Shown here in pieces: positions 1 through 8,155 of a stretch of DNA of 61,378 nt. Location: positions 1 through 61,378 of the forward strand of contig JAVBNN010000031.1 of assembly GCA_031551525.1 (NCBI GenBank), read 5' to 3'. The number at the start of each line of letters is the position of its first letter. Within the stretch, counting starts at the first letter, position 1. Both the position numbers and the translations under genes were made by a program. This DNA comes from JAVBNN01 sp031551525 (lineage in GTDB: Bacteria > Bacillota > Negativicutes > Acidaminococcales > JAISLQ01). Below the pieces are notes generated by a model. The model was not told where the DNA came from and ran no database searches. It saw nothing but the letters and a program-made list of their open reading frames with translations.

Positions 1-116
1 TACATAAATAATAAGGCCACACAAATCATCAAAACAGAACCCATGGTAATTCCTGTAAAACCGGATGCGGCAAAAAAGTCTACGATCGAATTGACAAACA
101 TACCTGCAAAATCCAA
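1..116 (-). CDS. Sodium-pump decarboxylase beta subunit (OadB/MmdB/GcdB family), N-terminus only
   Basis: This is the first 38 codons of a gene that runs off the left edge. I choose a TTG start at 116 because a strong ribosome binding site (AAGGAGG) lies at the right distance upstream. The peptide begins MDFAGMFVNSIVDFFAASGF and continues into a hydrophobic helix, like the start of the membrane beta subunits of Na+-translocating oxaloacetate, methylmalonyl-CoA and glutaconyl-CoA decarboxylases. In that family the beta subunit decarboxylates carboxybiotin and pumps Na+. The gamma-like gene lies 30 bp upstream. The substrate cannot be told from this fragment; a dicarboxylate carrier upstream makes methylmalonyl-CoA or oxaloacetate plausible. 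Confidence 0.6.
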   Translation of the reverse strand, partial: MDFAGMFVNSIVDFFAASGFTGITMGSVLMICVALLFM

Positions 117-146
117 AATATCTCCTCCTTACACTAATATAGCGAT

Positions 147-284
147 TTATTCGTTACCTTCGTTACCCTCTCTACCGTTTACCATCGGCAATACCAGCAA
201 CATCAAATACAAAAGTCCCAAAACGAGAAAAACCACCGTCATGCCAACAACCATCGTGCTAACGCCGGTAAGCATCTGATCCAT
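147..284 (-). CDS. Minimal OadG/MmdD-like small membrane subunit (45 aa)
   Basis: A 45-codon ORF starts at ATG 284 behind GGAGGAAATTAA. It encodes a short N-terminus, one hydrophobic helix (about residues 8-34, rich in V, L and M) and a polar tail ending in the repeat GNEGNE. One helix followed by a charged tail, directly before a beta subunit gene, is the pattern of the gamma (OadG) or delta subunits that hold together Na+-pump decarboxylases. It is much shorter than known gamma subunits (about 80-115 residues) and lacks their long linker. The function is inferred from topology and position, not from a diagnostic motif. Confidence 0.6.
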   Translation of the reverse strand: MDQMLTGVSTMVVGMTVVFLVLGLLYLMLLVLPMVNGREGNEGNE

Positions 285-330
285 TTAATTTCCTCCTTTA
301 CGTTTTCGCAGACATCCAAACAGGAAAACC

Positions 331-360
331 ATGCTACGCAGAGTTTAACCTGCGTAGCAT
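331..360 (-). terminator. Hairpin between carrier gene and decarboxylase genes
   Basis: A perfect 10-bp inverted repeat (ATGCTACGCA / TGCGTAGCAT) with a 10-nt loop follows the carrier stop codon on the minus strand. Only four T residues follow it, so it may be a leaky terminator or an mRNA-stabilising hairpin inside the operon. Its CTACGC/GCGTAG core is also found in the terminator at 6474-6514. Confidence 0.4.
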
Positions 361-390
361 GACAGGTTGACTAGAAAAAACAGTTATACA

Positions 391-1665
391 TTATTTTGCG
401 GGGAAGAACGGCCATACTATAGGAATAACTATCATACATACTATGAAAGATACTAAAACAAGACCAGTACCGGCTTTAACATAATCCATGAATTTGTAGC
501 CGCCAGGCCCAAGTACCAGGGTATTGGGCGGAGTACCGACCGGAGTCGCGAAAGCGCAGGACGCGGCAACCGCTATAGCCATAACGACAGCTTGTGGGCT
601 CGCGCCTAGCTGTTTAGCTATCTGCAAACCGATCGGGCAAAGCAGCGCTGCCGCGGCGGTGTTGGACATGAACTGGGTCAGGCCGCAGGAGAGCGCGAAC
701 AACACGGCCATAACGATAAGTGGGGTGGGATCGCCGCCCATCAAATTAACAACAAATTGTGCCATCATCTTACCGGCACCGGATTTGTCCATAGCGGTAG
801 AAATAGGCATCATGCCGGCAAACAGGAATATCGTTACCCAGTCGATAGAGGCGTAAGCCTGTTTTTCGGTAAGGCACTTGGTCAATACGCAGACGATCGC
901 GCCGATGATGGCGGCCATTTCAAGCGGCAGCCATTTGAGTTCGAGCGCCATGACGATAACGACAACCAGAAGAATAATGCCGGAAATCATCTGTTTTGTA
1001 GAATCATGCGAGGTAGCTTCTACTTCCTGCTCGATTTCCTGATCGGCGTTCAGCGCCACTTTCGGTAACAGACGTTTGCCAATGGTCATCATGTAGGCCA
1101 TACCGCCAACAGTCAAAGGAATACCTATCCAGGCAAATTCCAAAAAGCCAAACTTTTGAAAACCGCCGGCTTCAAGCGCACCGTTGGCGATGATGTTAGG
1201 CGGTGTACCGACAAGCGTGATAACGCCGCCAAGGCCTGCGGCAAATGCCAAGGGCATGAGCTGACGAGAGGCCGGGATTTTGGCTGCGGCGCAAATGCCC
1301 AGCACAACCGGCATCAAACAGGCTGTGGTACCGGTGTTCGACAGTACAGACGACAGGGCCGCCGCGACCAGCATGATGCCGAACATCAGGCTGTTTTCGC
1401 TGGTACCGCACATTTTGACTACCGAGGTGCCTATTTTTTGTGCGAGTCCCGTGTAGAACATTGATGCGCCGACGATGAACATACCGGCAAAAAGTACGAC
1501 TGTGGAGTTGGAAAGACCGGAAAATACCTGGTTAGGCGCCAGAACGCCGATCAGGCCGCACGCTATCGCGCCGCCCATAGCAGTGATTGCCAAGGGAATG
1601 ATTTCGGTAATAAAACATAGGGCAACTACTGCCAGAAGAATAAGAGTTTTTACTGCTGGATCCAT
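391..1665 (-). CDS. SLC13/DASS-family anion (dicarboxylate) permease
   Basis: A 424-residue protein with about 11-12 hydrophobic segments. It shows two repeats typical of the ion transporter superfamily: SNTGTTACLMPV in the first half and SNTAAAALLCPI in the second, each followed by a VGTPPN motif (VGTPPNIIANGALE and VGTPPNTLVLGPGG). These SNT and TPPN loops bind Na+ and the carboxylate in DASS carriers. It should sit in the cytoplasmic membrane and import a dicarboxylate such as succinate, with Na+. The start at 1665 has a strong site (AAGGAGG). The decarboxylase genes follow on the same strand after 106 bp, so uptake and decarboxylation are probably coupled; the exact substrate is inferred. 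Confidence 0.85.
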   Translation of the reverse strand: MDPAVKTLILLAVVALCFITEIIPLAITAMGGAIACGLIGVLAPNQVFSGLSNSTVVLFAGMFIVGASMFYTGLAQKIGTSVVKMCGTSENSLMFGIMLVAAALSSVLSNTGTTACLMPVVLGICAAAKIPASRQLMPLAFAAGLGGVITLVGTPPNIIANGALEAGGFQKFGFLEFAWIGIPLTVGGMAYMMTIGKRLLPKVALNADQEIEQEVEATSHDSTKQMISGIILLVVVIVMALELKWLPLEMAAIIGAIVCVLTKCLTEKQAYASIDWVTIFLFAGMMPISTAMDKSGAGKMMAQFVVNLMGGDPTPLIVMAVLFALSCGLTQFMSNTAAAALLCPIGLQIAKQLGASPQAVVMAIAVAASCAFATPVGTPPNTLVLGPGGYKFMDYVKAGTGLVLVSFIVCMIVIPIVWPFFPAK

Positions 1666-2248
1666 TTTTTTTCCTCCTTATTTTTAAATTTTTATATAAA
1701 GGTTGTTTACCCTCATATATTTAGTAACTTATAATATCTATTTGTAAAATTAACTAAGTCTTTAAAAACATTCGCTGTTTGCCGCTATAATAGCCCAGAT
1801 ATATACATAAAACAATATTATGTATATATATATATGTTTTTATTAATATATTAAATCCAATAATAGTTGCCTTAAAAATTAACTTTAATATACATACTAA
1901 GCAAACTGCGATATTTGTTCACAAAAAACAACTTTAATGTTTTGTTTTAAAAAGTTTATTTAAGAAAAAGTTTTTAAACTGTCATTTTGTGTTACTTAGG
2001 CTTGATTTAAATCTAATAAATTGGCAAGTTGATAAATTTTGCGCATTTGTTTTTTCTGAAAAAGTAACCGCTACATTCTAGCCCACAAACGTAAAAAACG
2101 CCGTCGGTTTATCCGACAGCGCAAAAAGTCTGGCGCAGTTTTTGGGGTTTGATTGGTTGACTTATCATTTGGTTTGTTTTAATAAAAAAACTGGATAACA
2201 AAAAAACTACACTGTTTAGTTGCAGGTTTTTCTGTATTTTATATAAAC
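1666..2248. other. AT-rich intergenic region with one minus-strand terminator-like hairpin
   Basis: About 600 bp, very AT-rich, with no credible ORF. It separates the divergent carrier and DUF3842 genes and must hold the carrier promoter, which I could not place with confidence. The only clear structure is at 2093-2121: a 9-bp stem that pairs fully (one G-U) only when read on the minus strand, followed there by six T residues, as in a rho-independent terminator. I see no gene on the minus strand to the right that it would serve. Confidence 0.5.
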
Positions 2249-2270
2249 TGTAAAATTGATCGTTTTATAG

Positions 2271-2276
2271 TATAAT
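2271..2276 (+). promoter_or_regulatory. -10 box (TATAAT) upstream of DUF3842 gene
   Basis: A consensus TATAAT lies 33 bp before the ATG at 2309. The -35 region is weak (TGTAAA at about 16 bp). Inferred as the sigma-A promoter of the next gene. Confidence 0.45.
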
Positions 2277-2308
2277 GGCCTTAAGCAACCTTTGAAAGGC
2301 GACTTCCG

Positions 2309-2734
2309 ATGACTAGAAATGAACAGCCAACTATTGTTATTATCGACGGCCAGGGCGGCGGTGTGGGAAAGAGTATTGCCGAGCGCCTGTTGAAAGAGAG
2401 AATCAAGGCGAAAATAATCGTGGTCGGCGCCAATGCCGTGGCGACCAGTAATATGATGAAGGCTGGCCCCACAGCCGGCGCTACCGGTGAAAACGCCTGT
2501 ATTTACAACTGCGCGCAGGCAGATATCATCGTCGGCCCTATAGGGATCATCTTTCCCAATGCCATGCATGGCGAGATTTCCGCCGCGATGGCTTTGGCCG
2601 TCGCTCAAAGTAAAGCGCATAGAGTACTTATCCCGGTGCCAAACAGTCATCTGTACATAGCTGGCTTACAGGAACACAGTCTGACGCAATATTTGGATGA
2701 TGCAGTACGCGTGATACTGGATAATTACGGTTGA
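2309..2734 (+). CDS. DUF3842 family protein
   Basis: A 141-residue cytoplasmic protein that begins with a Rossmann-like strand and glycine loop (IVIIDGQGGGVGKSIAERL), the signature of the DUF3842 family common in anaerobic Bacillota. A second part (ANAVATSNMMKAGP, then IVGPIGII and NAMHGEIS) also fits that family. The function of the family is not known; the glycine loop suggests a nucleotide or cofactor. The ATG at 2309 follows GAAAGGCGA. The gene stands alone, with a -10 box at 2271 and a terminator at 2886, and is separated from the FmdE gene downstream. Confidence 0.8.
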   Translation: MTRNEQPTIVIIDGQGGGVGKSIAERLLKERIKAKIIVVGANAVATSNMMKAGPTAGATGENACIYNCAQADIIVGPIGIIFPNAMHGEISAAMALAVAQSKAHRVLIPVPNSHLYIAGLQEHSLTQYLDDAVRVILDNYG

Positions 2735-2885
2735 TGGTCTGGTTGCTCTCTATCCGTGCTTGCCAACTTTTCCCAAAATCATTATAATTATATTAAAATA
2801 CAGTATGAAGCTGTATCTGCTATAGAAATGGCCGTTTTTATTATTCACTTGAAAATATGTCTATTGAATAGGTATGTTTACGCCT

Positions 2886-2919
2886 GAAGGCGCAACCTTT
2901 GTTGCGCCTTCTTTGTTTT
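2886..2919 (+). terminator. Rho-independent terminator after DUF3842 gene
   Basis: A perfect 10-bp stem (GAAGGCGCAA / TTGCGCCTTC) with a 6-nt loop is followed by TTTGTTTT. Confidence 0.85.
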
Positions 2920-2946
2920 ACACTTGTATTATTAGGGGGAAGGTAA

Positions 2947-3471
2947 ATGAACGAGGAGCATTGGGATACAGCCAAGGCCTTTCACGGGCATGAATGCCCC
3001 GGTCTGGCTATTGGCGTTAAAGTCTGCGAAGCGGTAGTGGAAAAACTGGGCGCCAGCCCGTCTTTTGATGAAGAGTTTGTCTGCATTACGGAAACTGACG
3101 CCTGTGGTGTGGACGCCATTCAATCTTTGCTGCGTTGTACTTTAGGTAAAGGCAATCTTATTTATAAAGGAACGGGAAAACAGGCTTTTACCTTTGTCAA
3201 CCGCGTCAGCGGCAAAGCTATGCGTTTTTACCTAAAGGCCAAAAATAACGGTATGGAACGTGCGGAGTACCAGGTTTATCTGCTCAAGGCGCCGATCGAG
3301 GAACTGTTCGACTGCCAGGAAGTAGACATAACTTTACCGGAACGCGCTCGCATCTTCGCTTCATTAACATGTGAGACATGCGGTGAAGCCGCTCCTGAAC
3401 ATAAAATACGCTTGCAGGAAGGCAAAAGAGTTTGTCTCGATTGCTGCAAAGAATATAGCCGCGGCTGGTAA
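2947..3471 (+). CDS. FmdE family protein with C-terminal zinc ribbon
   Basis: A 174-residue protein. The N-terminal two thirds carry the FmdE fold signature: FHGHECPGLAIGVK near residue 12 and a cysteine pair region ETDACGVDAIQ near residue 52. The C-terminus has CETCG and CLDCC, a small treble-clef-like zinc ribbon. FmdE was named from the operon of molybdenum formylmethanofuran dehydrogenase; the proteins bind metal and occur in many anaerobes that lack that enzyme. The start has a good site (AGGGGGAAGG). The solute-binding gene of an ABC importer follows after 35 bp, so the two are probably one operon concerned with a metal, molybdate or tungstate, or a metal cofactor. Confidence 0.85.
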   Translation: MNEEHWDTAKAFHGHECPGLAIGVKVCEAVVEKLGASPSFDEEFVCITETDACGVDAIQSLLRCTLGKGNLIYKGTGKQAFTFVNRVSGKAMRFYLKAKNNGMERAEYQVYLLKAPIEELFDCQEVDITLPERARIFASLTCETCGEAAPEHKIRLQEGKRVCLDCCKEYSRGW

Positions 3472-3506
3472 AACGCCAAATCTTTACGCAAAAAAGGATA
3501 ATTTAT

Positions 3507-4616
3507 ATGAAAATCCGGCAAATTTTTATCCTGTTACTTATTTTAGCCCTGAGCCTCGGTCTGACCGCCTGCTCCTCACAAACCACTACTCCCACCACAA
3601 GCACAACGATAATGGTAACTGATGTGTGGGGCAGACAAGTAGCAATCCCAGCCACTGTGAAAAAAATCGTCTGCCTGGGTTCCGGCGCGCCGCGGATGGC
3701 GGCCTACCTTGGCGTAGTCGGTATGATGGTCGGCAATGAAGACCATGACGCTAAAAATCTGACTGTTCTGCGCGACTACAATCCGGTCTACTACGAAAAA
3801 CTTAAAAAGCTGCCGTTGGTCGGTAAGGGGGGCGGAAGCGGTAACAATAACGGTTACCCGGAAAAAATCATCATCGTCAAACCCGATGTCATCCTGGCCG
3901 GATTCTCGGCAGAAGCCGCGGACGAGCTGGCCAAGCAGACCAACATACCAGTCGTTTGCGTGCGTTATATCAGCAATAATTTTATCGACGACACCTTCTA
4001 TAAAGCGATGCGGGTGTTCGCGGAAACCGTTGGGGCTCAGGAACGCTGCGAAAAAGTGCTGGCTTTCATCGACGCTTGCAAAAAAGACTTGAGCCGCCGT
4101 ACCGCCTCTATCCCCGCTGACAAAAAAATAAAAGCCTATACCGGCGCGGTGACCTTCAATGGTCGGCATGGTTTTGCCGGCACTTACGCTAAATTCGGTC
4201 CATTTTTAGGTGTCAATGCGCACAATGTGGCCGATGAAGTAAATAAGCCCGGCTATTTTGAAGCAGACCTCGAGAAAGTCGTTGTGTGGAACCCGGACGT
4301 TATTTTTCTCGACCCCGGCAACATGGACCTGATAAAAGATGAATACGCCGCCAACACCAAATATTTCAATAACCTGCGTGCAATAAGGGAGGGGCGGGTC
4401 TATACCATGCCGTCTTTCAACAATTGCGGCACCAATATAACCTATGCCATTATGAACGCGTATTACGCCGGTATAGTTTTGTTTCCCGAGCAATTCAAAG
4501 ATGTTGATATCGCTAAAAAATCCGCCGAGATATCTGCTTTATTCCTCGGCAAGGATATCTACGGCGCTATGGCTAAAGGCGGTCTATATTACGGAAAAAT
4601 AAAAATAGGCGGATAA
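3507..4616 (+). CDS. ABC importer solute-binding lipoprotein (BtuF/FepB-like, PF01497)
   Basis: A 369-residue protein with a lipoprotein signal peptide ending in LGLTAC (lipid-modified Cys near residue 22) and then a Ser/Thr-rich linker. The mature part starts with the typical VTDVWGRQVAIP and VKKIVCLGSGAPRMAAYLGV segments of class III binding proteins that serve iron-siderophore, haem, cobalamin and, in the MolA type, molybdate or tungstate importers. It is the first gene of a binding protein-permease-ATPase set. The ligand cannot be read from the sequence. FmdE upstream makes molybdate, tungstate or a related metal a reasonable guess. Confidence 0.85.
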   Translation: MKIRQIFILLLILALSLGLTACSSQTTTPTTSTTIMVTDVWGRQVAIPATVKKIVCLGSGAPRMAAYLGVVGMMVGNEDHDAKNLTVLRDYNPVYYEKLKKLPLVGKGGGSGNNNGYPEKIIIVKPDVILAGFSAEAADELAKQTNIPVVCVRYISNNFIDDTFYKAMRVFAETVGAQERCEKVLAFIDACKKDLSRRTASIPADKKIKAYTGAVTFNGRHGFAGTYAKFGPFLGVNAHNVADEVNKPGYFEADLEKVVVWNPDVIFLDPGNMDLIKDEYAANTKYFNNLRAIREGRVYTMPSFNNCGTNITYAIMNAYYAGIVLFPEQFKDVDIAKKSAEISALFLGKDIYGAMAKGGLYYGKIKIGG

Positions 4617-4623
4617 TGGTTTT

Positions 4624-5700
4624 ATGCATTTAGCGCTTTCAATAACGGCTAAAACTGAATACAGCCGGTACATCAGACGAAAATGGCTGATACTCTTCGC
4701 TCTGCTCGCAGCGCTCCTGGTCGCATGTGTATTGTCGGTTTCCGCTGGATCGTCCGGCCTTTCGCTGCCAGAGGTTATAAGTGCCCTCGTGGGTGACGGT
4801 GAAACGTCCAACAAAACCATCGTCTGGAATGTACGCATGCCGAGGATCGCGTCTGGTGTCAGTGTCGGAATCGCCCTCGCCATGGCGGGCTGCGTAATGC
4901 AAAACGTGCTGCGCAACCCGCTCGCCTCCGCTTCCACGCTGGGCGTTTCGCAGGGCGCGTCTTTTGGCGCGGCTGTCGCCATAGTGTACTTTGGAGCGGG
5001 GGTACAGGTAAATTCCGGCGGCGCCGCCGCCATCACGGTCACCAACCCCTACATGGTCACTCTTTGTGCCTTTTTGGGTGGCATCGCCACCACTATCGTG
5101 ATTTTAGGCTTGTCGCGCGTCAACGGCGTAACACCTTCGACCATGGTACTGTCCGGCGTCGCCATAAGTTCGCTGTTCACCGGCGCCACTACTTTGGTGC
5201 AATATTTTTGTGACGATGTGATGATCGCCACTGTCGTTTACTGGACGTTTGGCAGTCTGGGCCGGGCCGGCTGGCAGGAGATCGCCTGGATATTTTTCTG
5301 TGCGGCGGCGGCTTTTTTGTATTTTATTTTTAACCGCTGGAACTACAACGCCATGGAAAGCGGTGTCCATACGGCCAAAAGCCTCGGCGTAAATGTTGAT
5401 ACGCTCATTCTCGTGAGCATGACTATCTGCGCCCTTATCTCTGCCGTATCGGTGGCTTTTGTCGGATGCATCAACTTTATCGGTCTCATCGCTCCCCACA
5501 TGGTGCGCAAACTGGTTGGCAACGACTACCGCTTTATCATCCCCTGCTCCGCCCTGGTGGGCGCTCTTTTGATGCTGGCCGCCGATATAATGTCGCGGCT
5601 CCTGATTCCTCCCGCCATATTGCCCATCGGCGCTCTCACTTCGTTTCTCGGCGCGCCGCTCTTTTTACACATGATAATAGCGAAAGGAAATATAAAATGA
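4624..5700 (+). CDS. FecCD/BtuC-family ABC transporter permease
   Basis: A 358-residue polytopic protein with about ten membrane helices. Family markers are RMPRIASGVSVGIALAMAGCVMQ cut into recognisable parts (RMPRI, the GxxLAxAG-like turn, then QNVLRNPLASASTLGVSQGA) and the late loop FVGCINFIGLIAPHMVRKLVG, which contacts the ATPase. It forms the membrane channel of the importer. It begins 8 bp after the binding protein gene and overlaps the ATPase gene by four bases (ATGA), which indicates translational coupling in one operon. Confidence 0.92.
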   Translation: MHLALSITAKTEYSRYIRRKWLILFALLAALLVACVLSVSAGSSGLSLPEVISALVGDGETSNKTIVWNVRMPRIASGVSVGIALAMAGCVMQNVLRNPLASASTLGVSQGASFGAAVAIVYFGAGVQVNSGGAAAITVTNPYMVTLCAFLGGIATTIVILGLSRVNGVTPSTMVLSGVAISSLFTGATTLVQYFCDDVMIATVVYWTFGSLGRAGWQEIAWIFFCAAAAFLYFIFNRWNYNAMESGVHTAKSLGVNVDTLILVSMTICALISAVSVAFVGCINFIGLIAPHMVRKLVGNDYRFIIPCSALVGALLMLAADIMSRLLIPPAILPIGALTSFLGAPLFLHMIIAKGNIK

Positions 5701-6446
5701 TCCAGATCAAAAACATTTCCTTTTCCTATGGCGACAGTGAGATATTGAAAAGTATCAGCTTTGACGTGCCGTCCGGCGAGTGCGTCGGCATCCTCGGCAA
5801 CAACGGTGCAGGTAAAAGTACCCTCATCACCTGCCTTAATAAAATCCTTACACCTCAAAGCGGTGAAGTTTATATCGATGGTCAGGATGTTCTCAAAATG
5901 AACCGGCTGGAAACCGCCCGCCGTGTTTCCTATGTGGCGCAAAAAAACGAACTAAGCCACATGACGGTATTTGACTGCGTACTGCTAGGGCGCAAGCCAT
6001 ACATAAAATGGGCAGCCGCCCAGGAAGACATCGACCTGTGTGATGCAACAATAGAGAAGTTGGGTATGGCGGAATTCAAGCTGCGTTATATCAATGAACT
6101 GTCAGGCGGTGAGCTGCAAAAAGTAATGCTGGCCCGGGCGCTTGTTCAACAGCCCAGGCTGCTCTTGCTGGACGAGCCGACTAGCAACCTCGATCCGAAA
6201 AACCAGTATGAAATGTTGTCCATGGTGCAAAAATTGGCCCGCGAGCGCAACATAGGCGTACTTATCGTTATCCACGATCTAAGCCTGGCACTGCGCTATT
6301 GCAGCAAATTTCTATTTATCAAAGACGGCGCGATTTACAGGCACGGCGACGAGTCCGTTATAAACGAAGAAACTATCGCAGCCGTTTATGGCATAACGGC
6401 TACGGTGACAGAGGTTAACGGACGAAAAATAGTGGTTATTGGGTGA
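5697..6446 (+). CDS. ABC importer ATPase (FepC/BtuD-like)
   Basis: A 249-residue ATPase. I start it at ATG 5697, inside the permease stop codon, because the family sequence begins there (MIQIKNISFSYGDSEILK) and GAAAGGAAAT precedes it; the frame stays open further upstream but that part is permease. Walker A is GNNGAGKS, the Q-loop follows, the signature is ELSGGELQKVMLARAL and Walker B is LLLLDEPTSNLD, with the switch His in IVIHDLSL. All motifs are intact, so it should power the importer. A strong bidirectional terminator follows. Confidence 0.93.
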   Translation: MIQIKNISFSYGDSEILKSISFDVPSGECVGILGNNGAGKSTLITCLNKILTPQSGEVYIDGQDVLKMNRLETARRVSYVAQKNELSHMTVFDCVLLGRKPYIKWAAAQEDIDLCDATIEKLGMAEFKLRYINELSGGELQKVMLARALVQQPRLLLLDEPTSNLDPKNQYEMLSMVQKLARERNIGVLIVIHDLSLALRYCSKFLFIKDGAIYRHGDESVINEETIAAVYGITATVTEVNGRKIVVIG

Positions 6447-6473
6447 GGTTTATACGATTTATCAATTGTAGAC

Positions 6474-6514
6474 AAAAAAAGGCACTCTACGCGTTGCGTA
6501 GAGTGCCTTTAAAT
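6474..6514. terminator. Bidirectional terminator between convergent genes
   Basis: A 12-bp perfect stem (GGCACTCTACGC / GCGTAGAGTGCC) with a 3-nt loop has an A-tract on its left and a T-tract on its right, so it can end transcription of the importer operon from the left and of the MatC-like gene from the right. Confidence 0.85.
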
Positions 6515-6530
6515 TTTGTGTGAAAGTAGT

Positions 6531-7880
6531 CTAGAAATTGAGGATACCAAAGAATATGTAGCAGACCGTTGCGCCGACTACTGACATCGACAGGCCCCAG
6601 ATCAAGAGGTTTCTAAAGAGTCTGCTCTTGTCCTCGTTTTCGCCCGCGCAGGCTATGCACAGTGCGCCCAGGGTAGACAGCGGGGAACTGTCGACAAGAT
6701 GCGCGCCGATATTGATGGAGGATATCATTGAAACAGCATTGCCGCCGCCGATCTCTTTGATAAGACCGGGTACCAGCGGCAGGAACATCGGCATTACAAC
6801 GCCTGACGAACTGGAGTAGGCTGACAGTATACCTGTGATGAGACCCAGCCAGAAGTTGACCGAGGTCGGATTGGATACCGTGCTGATCATGTCGACCAGG
6901 GCTTTGAGGCCGCCGGATTTGTCCATGACTTCGACCAATACGGTGACGCCGCAGACCATCATCATGGGGAACCAGGGCATGGCTTTGATAGCTTCTTTAC
7001 TGTCGCCTGCTTTCAGGAGGAGCAGTATGGCCGCCAGGATGAAAGCTACGGAACCGACGTTAGACAGCATATTGGTTATGGTTTTGGGTAGTGTGCCTTT
7101 TATACCGGGTAAACCAGGGAATACGACCAGAATTATCAAGAGGATTATAGCCAGAATGGTGAGTTGTTGAGCCTTATTGAAAGGCTCGGGTTTTGGCGCC
7201 AGCTCTTCAATGTCGACGCTCTTGCCGCGCTGGGCCGATATCCAGGCCCAGCCGCCCAGAAGAAGGAAGCCTCCGATATTTACAAACCCCTGGGCTACTA
7301 TGGAGTTAAAATGAATTTTCCAGGCCAGACCATTGAGAGAGTCAGCCGGGAGGCTTAAAGCGGGGGCCATTTTGGCAATCAAACCATTGGAAATAATACC
7401 GGTGGGAGCAAAGGGTGAAAAAGCAGAACCGTTGGATGCGCCGACTACCAGAAGGGTCATCAGAAAGGCCGACATGCCGATCCGCGTTGCTATAGCCATC
7501 ATGACCGGGGCCAAGAGGGCTGTGGCGGCAATATTGCCGGGGCCTATGGTGGTCAATATGGTCGTAAGAACGTAGACTATCACGGGAATCAGAGCCATAT
7601 TGCCTTTACACAGGCGCACAGAGTAAGCGGTCATCTTTTCCATGGTTCCGTTTGTAGCCGCCAGGCCAAATAAGAAAGTGACGCCGGCCAGGATCATAAA
7701 GAGGCTGGTCGGGAAAAAACCCATTACCTTGGCGCCAGTCAGGTTGCTGAAAACGCCGCCGACGATGATGGCGAAACCTATGCCCAGAAAACCGACATGC
7801 AAAGATTCGTTGATACAAGAAATGACAACTATGATAGCGAGGGCCACGAGCGATGCGATTGCAGCAGTAGAAATTTCCAT
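6531..7880 (-). CDS. MatC/SLC13-like dicarboxylate carrier (ion transporter superfamily)
   Basis: A 449-residue membrane protein with about 12 helices. The first 150 residues resemble the MatC N-terminal domain of malonate/dicarboxylate carriers (a short FSNLTG segment, FFPTSLFMILAGVTFLFGLA, then TIGPGNIAATALLAPV), and the second half has YSSSSGVVMPMFLPLVPG and SSPLSTLGALCIAC loops like those of the ArsB/NhaD group. The start at 7880 has AAAGGAGAG upstream. It is the first gene behind a consensus sigma-54 promoter, next to a sigma-54 activator gene, so it is probably made only when its substrate, perhaps a C3-C4 dicarboxylate, is present. The substrate is inferred. Confidence 0.8.
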   Translation of the reverse strand: MEISTAAIASLVALAIIVVISCINESLHVGFLGIGFAIIVGGVFSNLTGAKVMGFFPTSLFMILAGVTFLFGLAATNGTMEKMTAYSVRLCKGNMALIPVIVYVLTTILTTIGPGNIAATALLAPVMMAIATRIGMSAFLMTLLVVGASNGSAFSPFAPTGIISNGLIAKMAPALSLPADSLNGLAWKIHFNSIVAQGFVNIGGFLLLGGWAWISAQRGKSVDIEELAPKPEPFNKAQQLTILAIILLIILVVFPGLPGIKGTLPKTITNMLSNVGSVAFILAAILLLLKAGDSKEAIKAMPWFPMMMVCGVTVLVEVMDKSGGLKALVDMISTVSNPTSVNFWLGLITGILSAYSSSSGVVMPMFLPLVPGLIKEIGGGNAVSMISSINIGAHLVDSSPLSTLGALCIACAGENEDKSRLFRNLLIWGLSMSVVGATVCYIFFGILNF

Positions 7881-8056
7881 AAAAAATCTCTCCTTTCATT
7901 AATAAAGTTTCCAGTGAAAGGGTTTTCCAGATTTTCTATTAATACATCCCTCAAAAAACCAGAGGGGGTGGCTTTGCCACAGAGCAAATCGCCATGGCAA
8001 AGCATAGATACTGGTCACCACGCTGACTACCCAAAAACAGCACCCGATTATATTAA

Positions 8057-8072
8057 TGCAAATTTTGTGCCA
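8057..8072 (-). promoter_or_regulatory. Sigma-54 (-24/-12) promoter for the MatC-like carrier
   Basis: Read on the minus strand the sequence is TGGCAC-N5-TTGCA, a full match to the RpoN consensus with GG and GC exactly ten bases apart. The expected start point near 8046 leaves a leader of about 165 nt before the ATG at 7880. A sigma-54 activator gene lies immediately upstream. Confidence 0.88.
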
Positions 8073-8124
8073 AAAGAAAAACAGCCATAATGCCGTGTTT
8101 TATAACGGTGGCATTGTGGCTGTT
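8073..8124 (-). terminator. Terminator of the sigma-54 activator gene
   Basis: On the minus strand a 15-bp stem (AACAGCCACAATGCC paired to GGCATTATGGCTGTT, one wobble) is followed by TTTTCTTTT. It ends the activator transcript and directly abuts the -24 element of the next promoter. Confidence 0.85.
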
Positions 8125-8155
8125 TTGCAACAGCAAAAGTATTTTGAGCCAAAAT

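Noticed and set aside
2070..2085. Possible -24/-12 element on the minus strand for the DASS carrier
   Set aside because: GG-N10-GC spacing is met, but the other consensus bases are missing and it is 400 bp from the start codon.
2131..2146. Sigma-54-like TGGCGC-N5-TTGGG before the DUF3842 gene
   Set aside because: The essential GC at -12 is GG and the site is 160 bp from the gene, which has a sigma-A -10 box nearer.
2216..2650. 144-codon minus-strand ORF
   Set aside because: It is the antisense shadow of the DUF3842 gene, without a ribosome site or family features.
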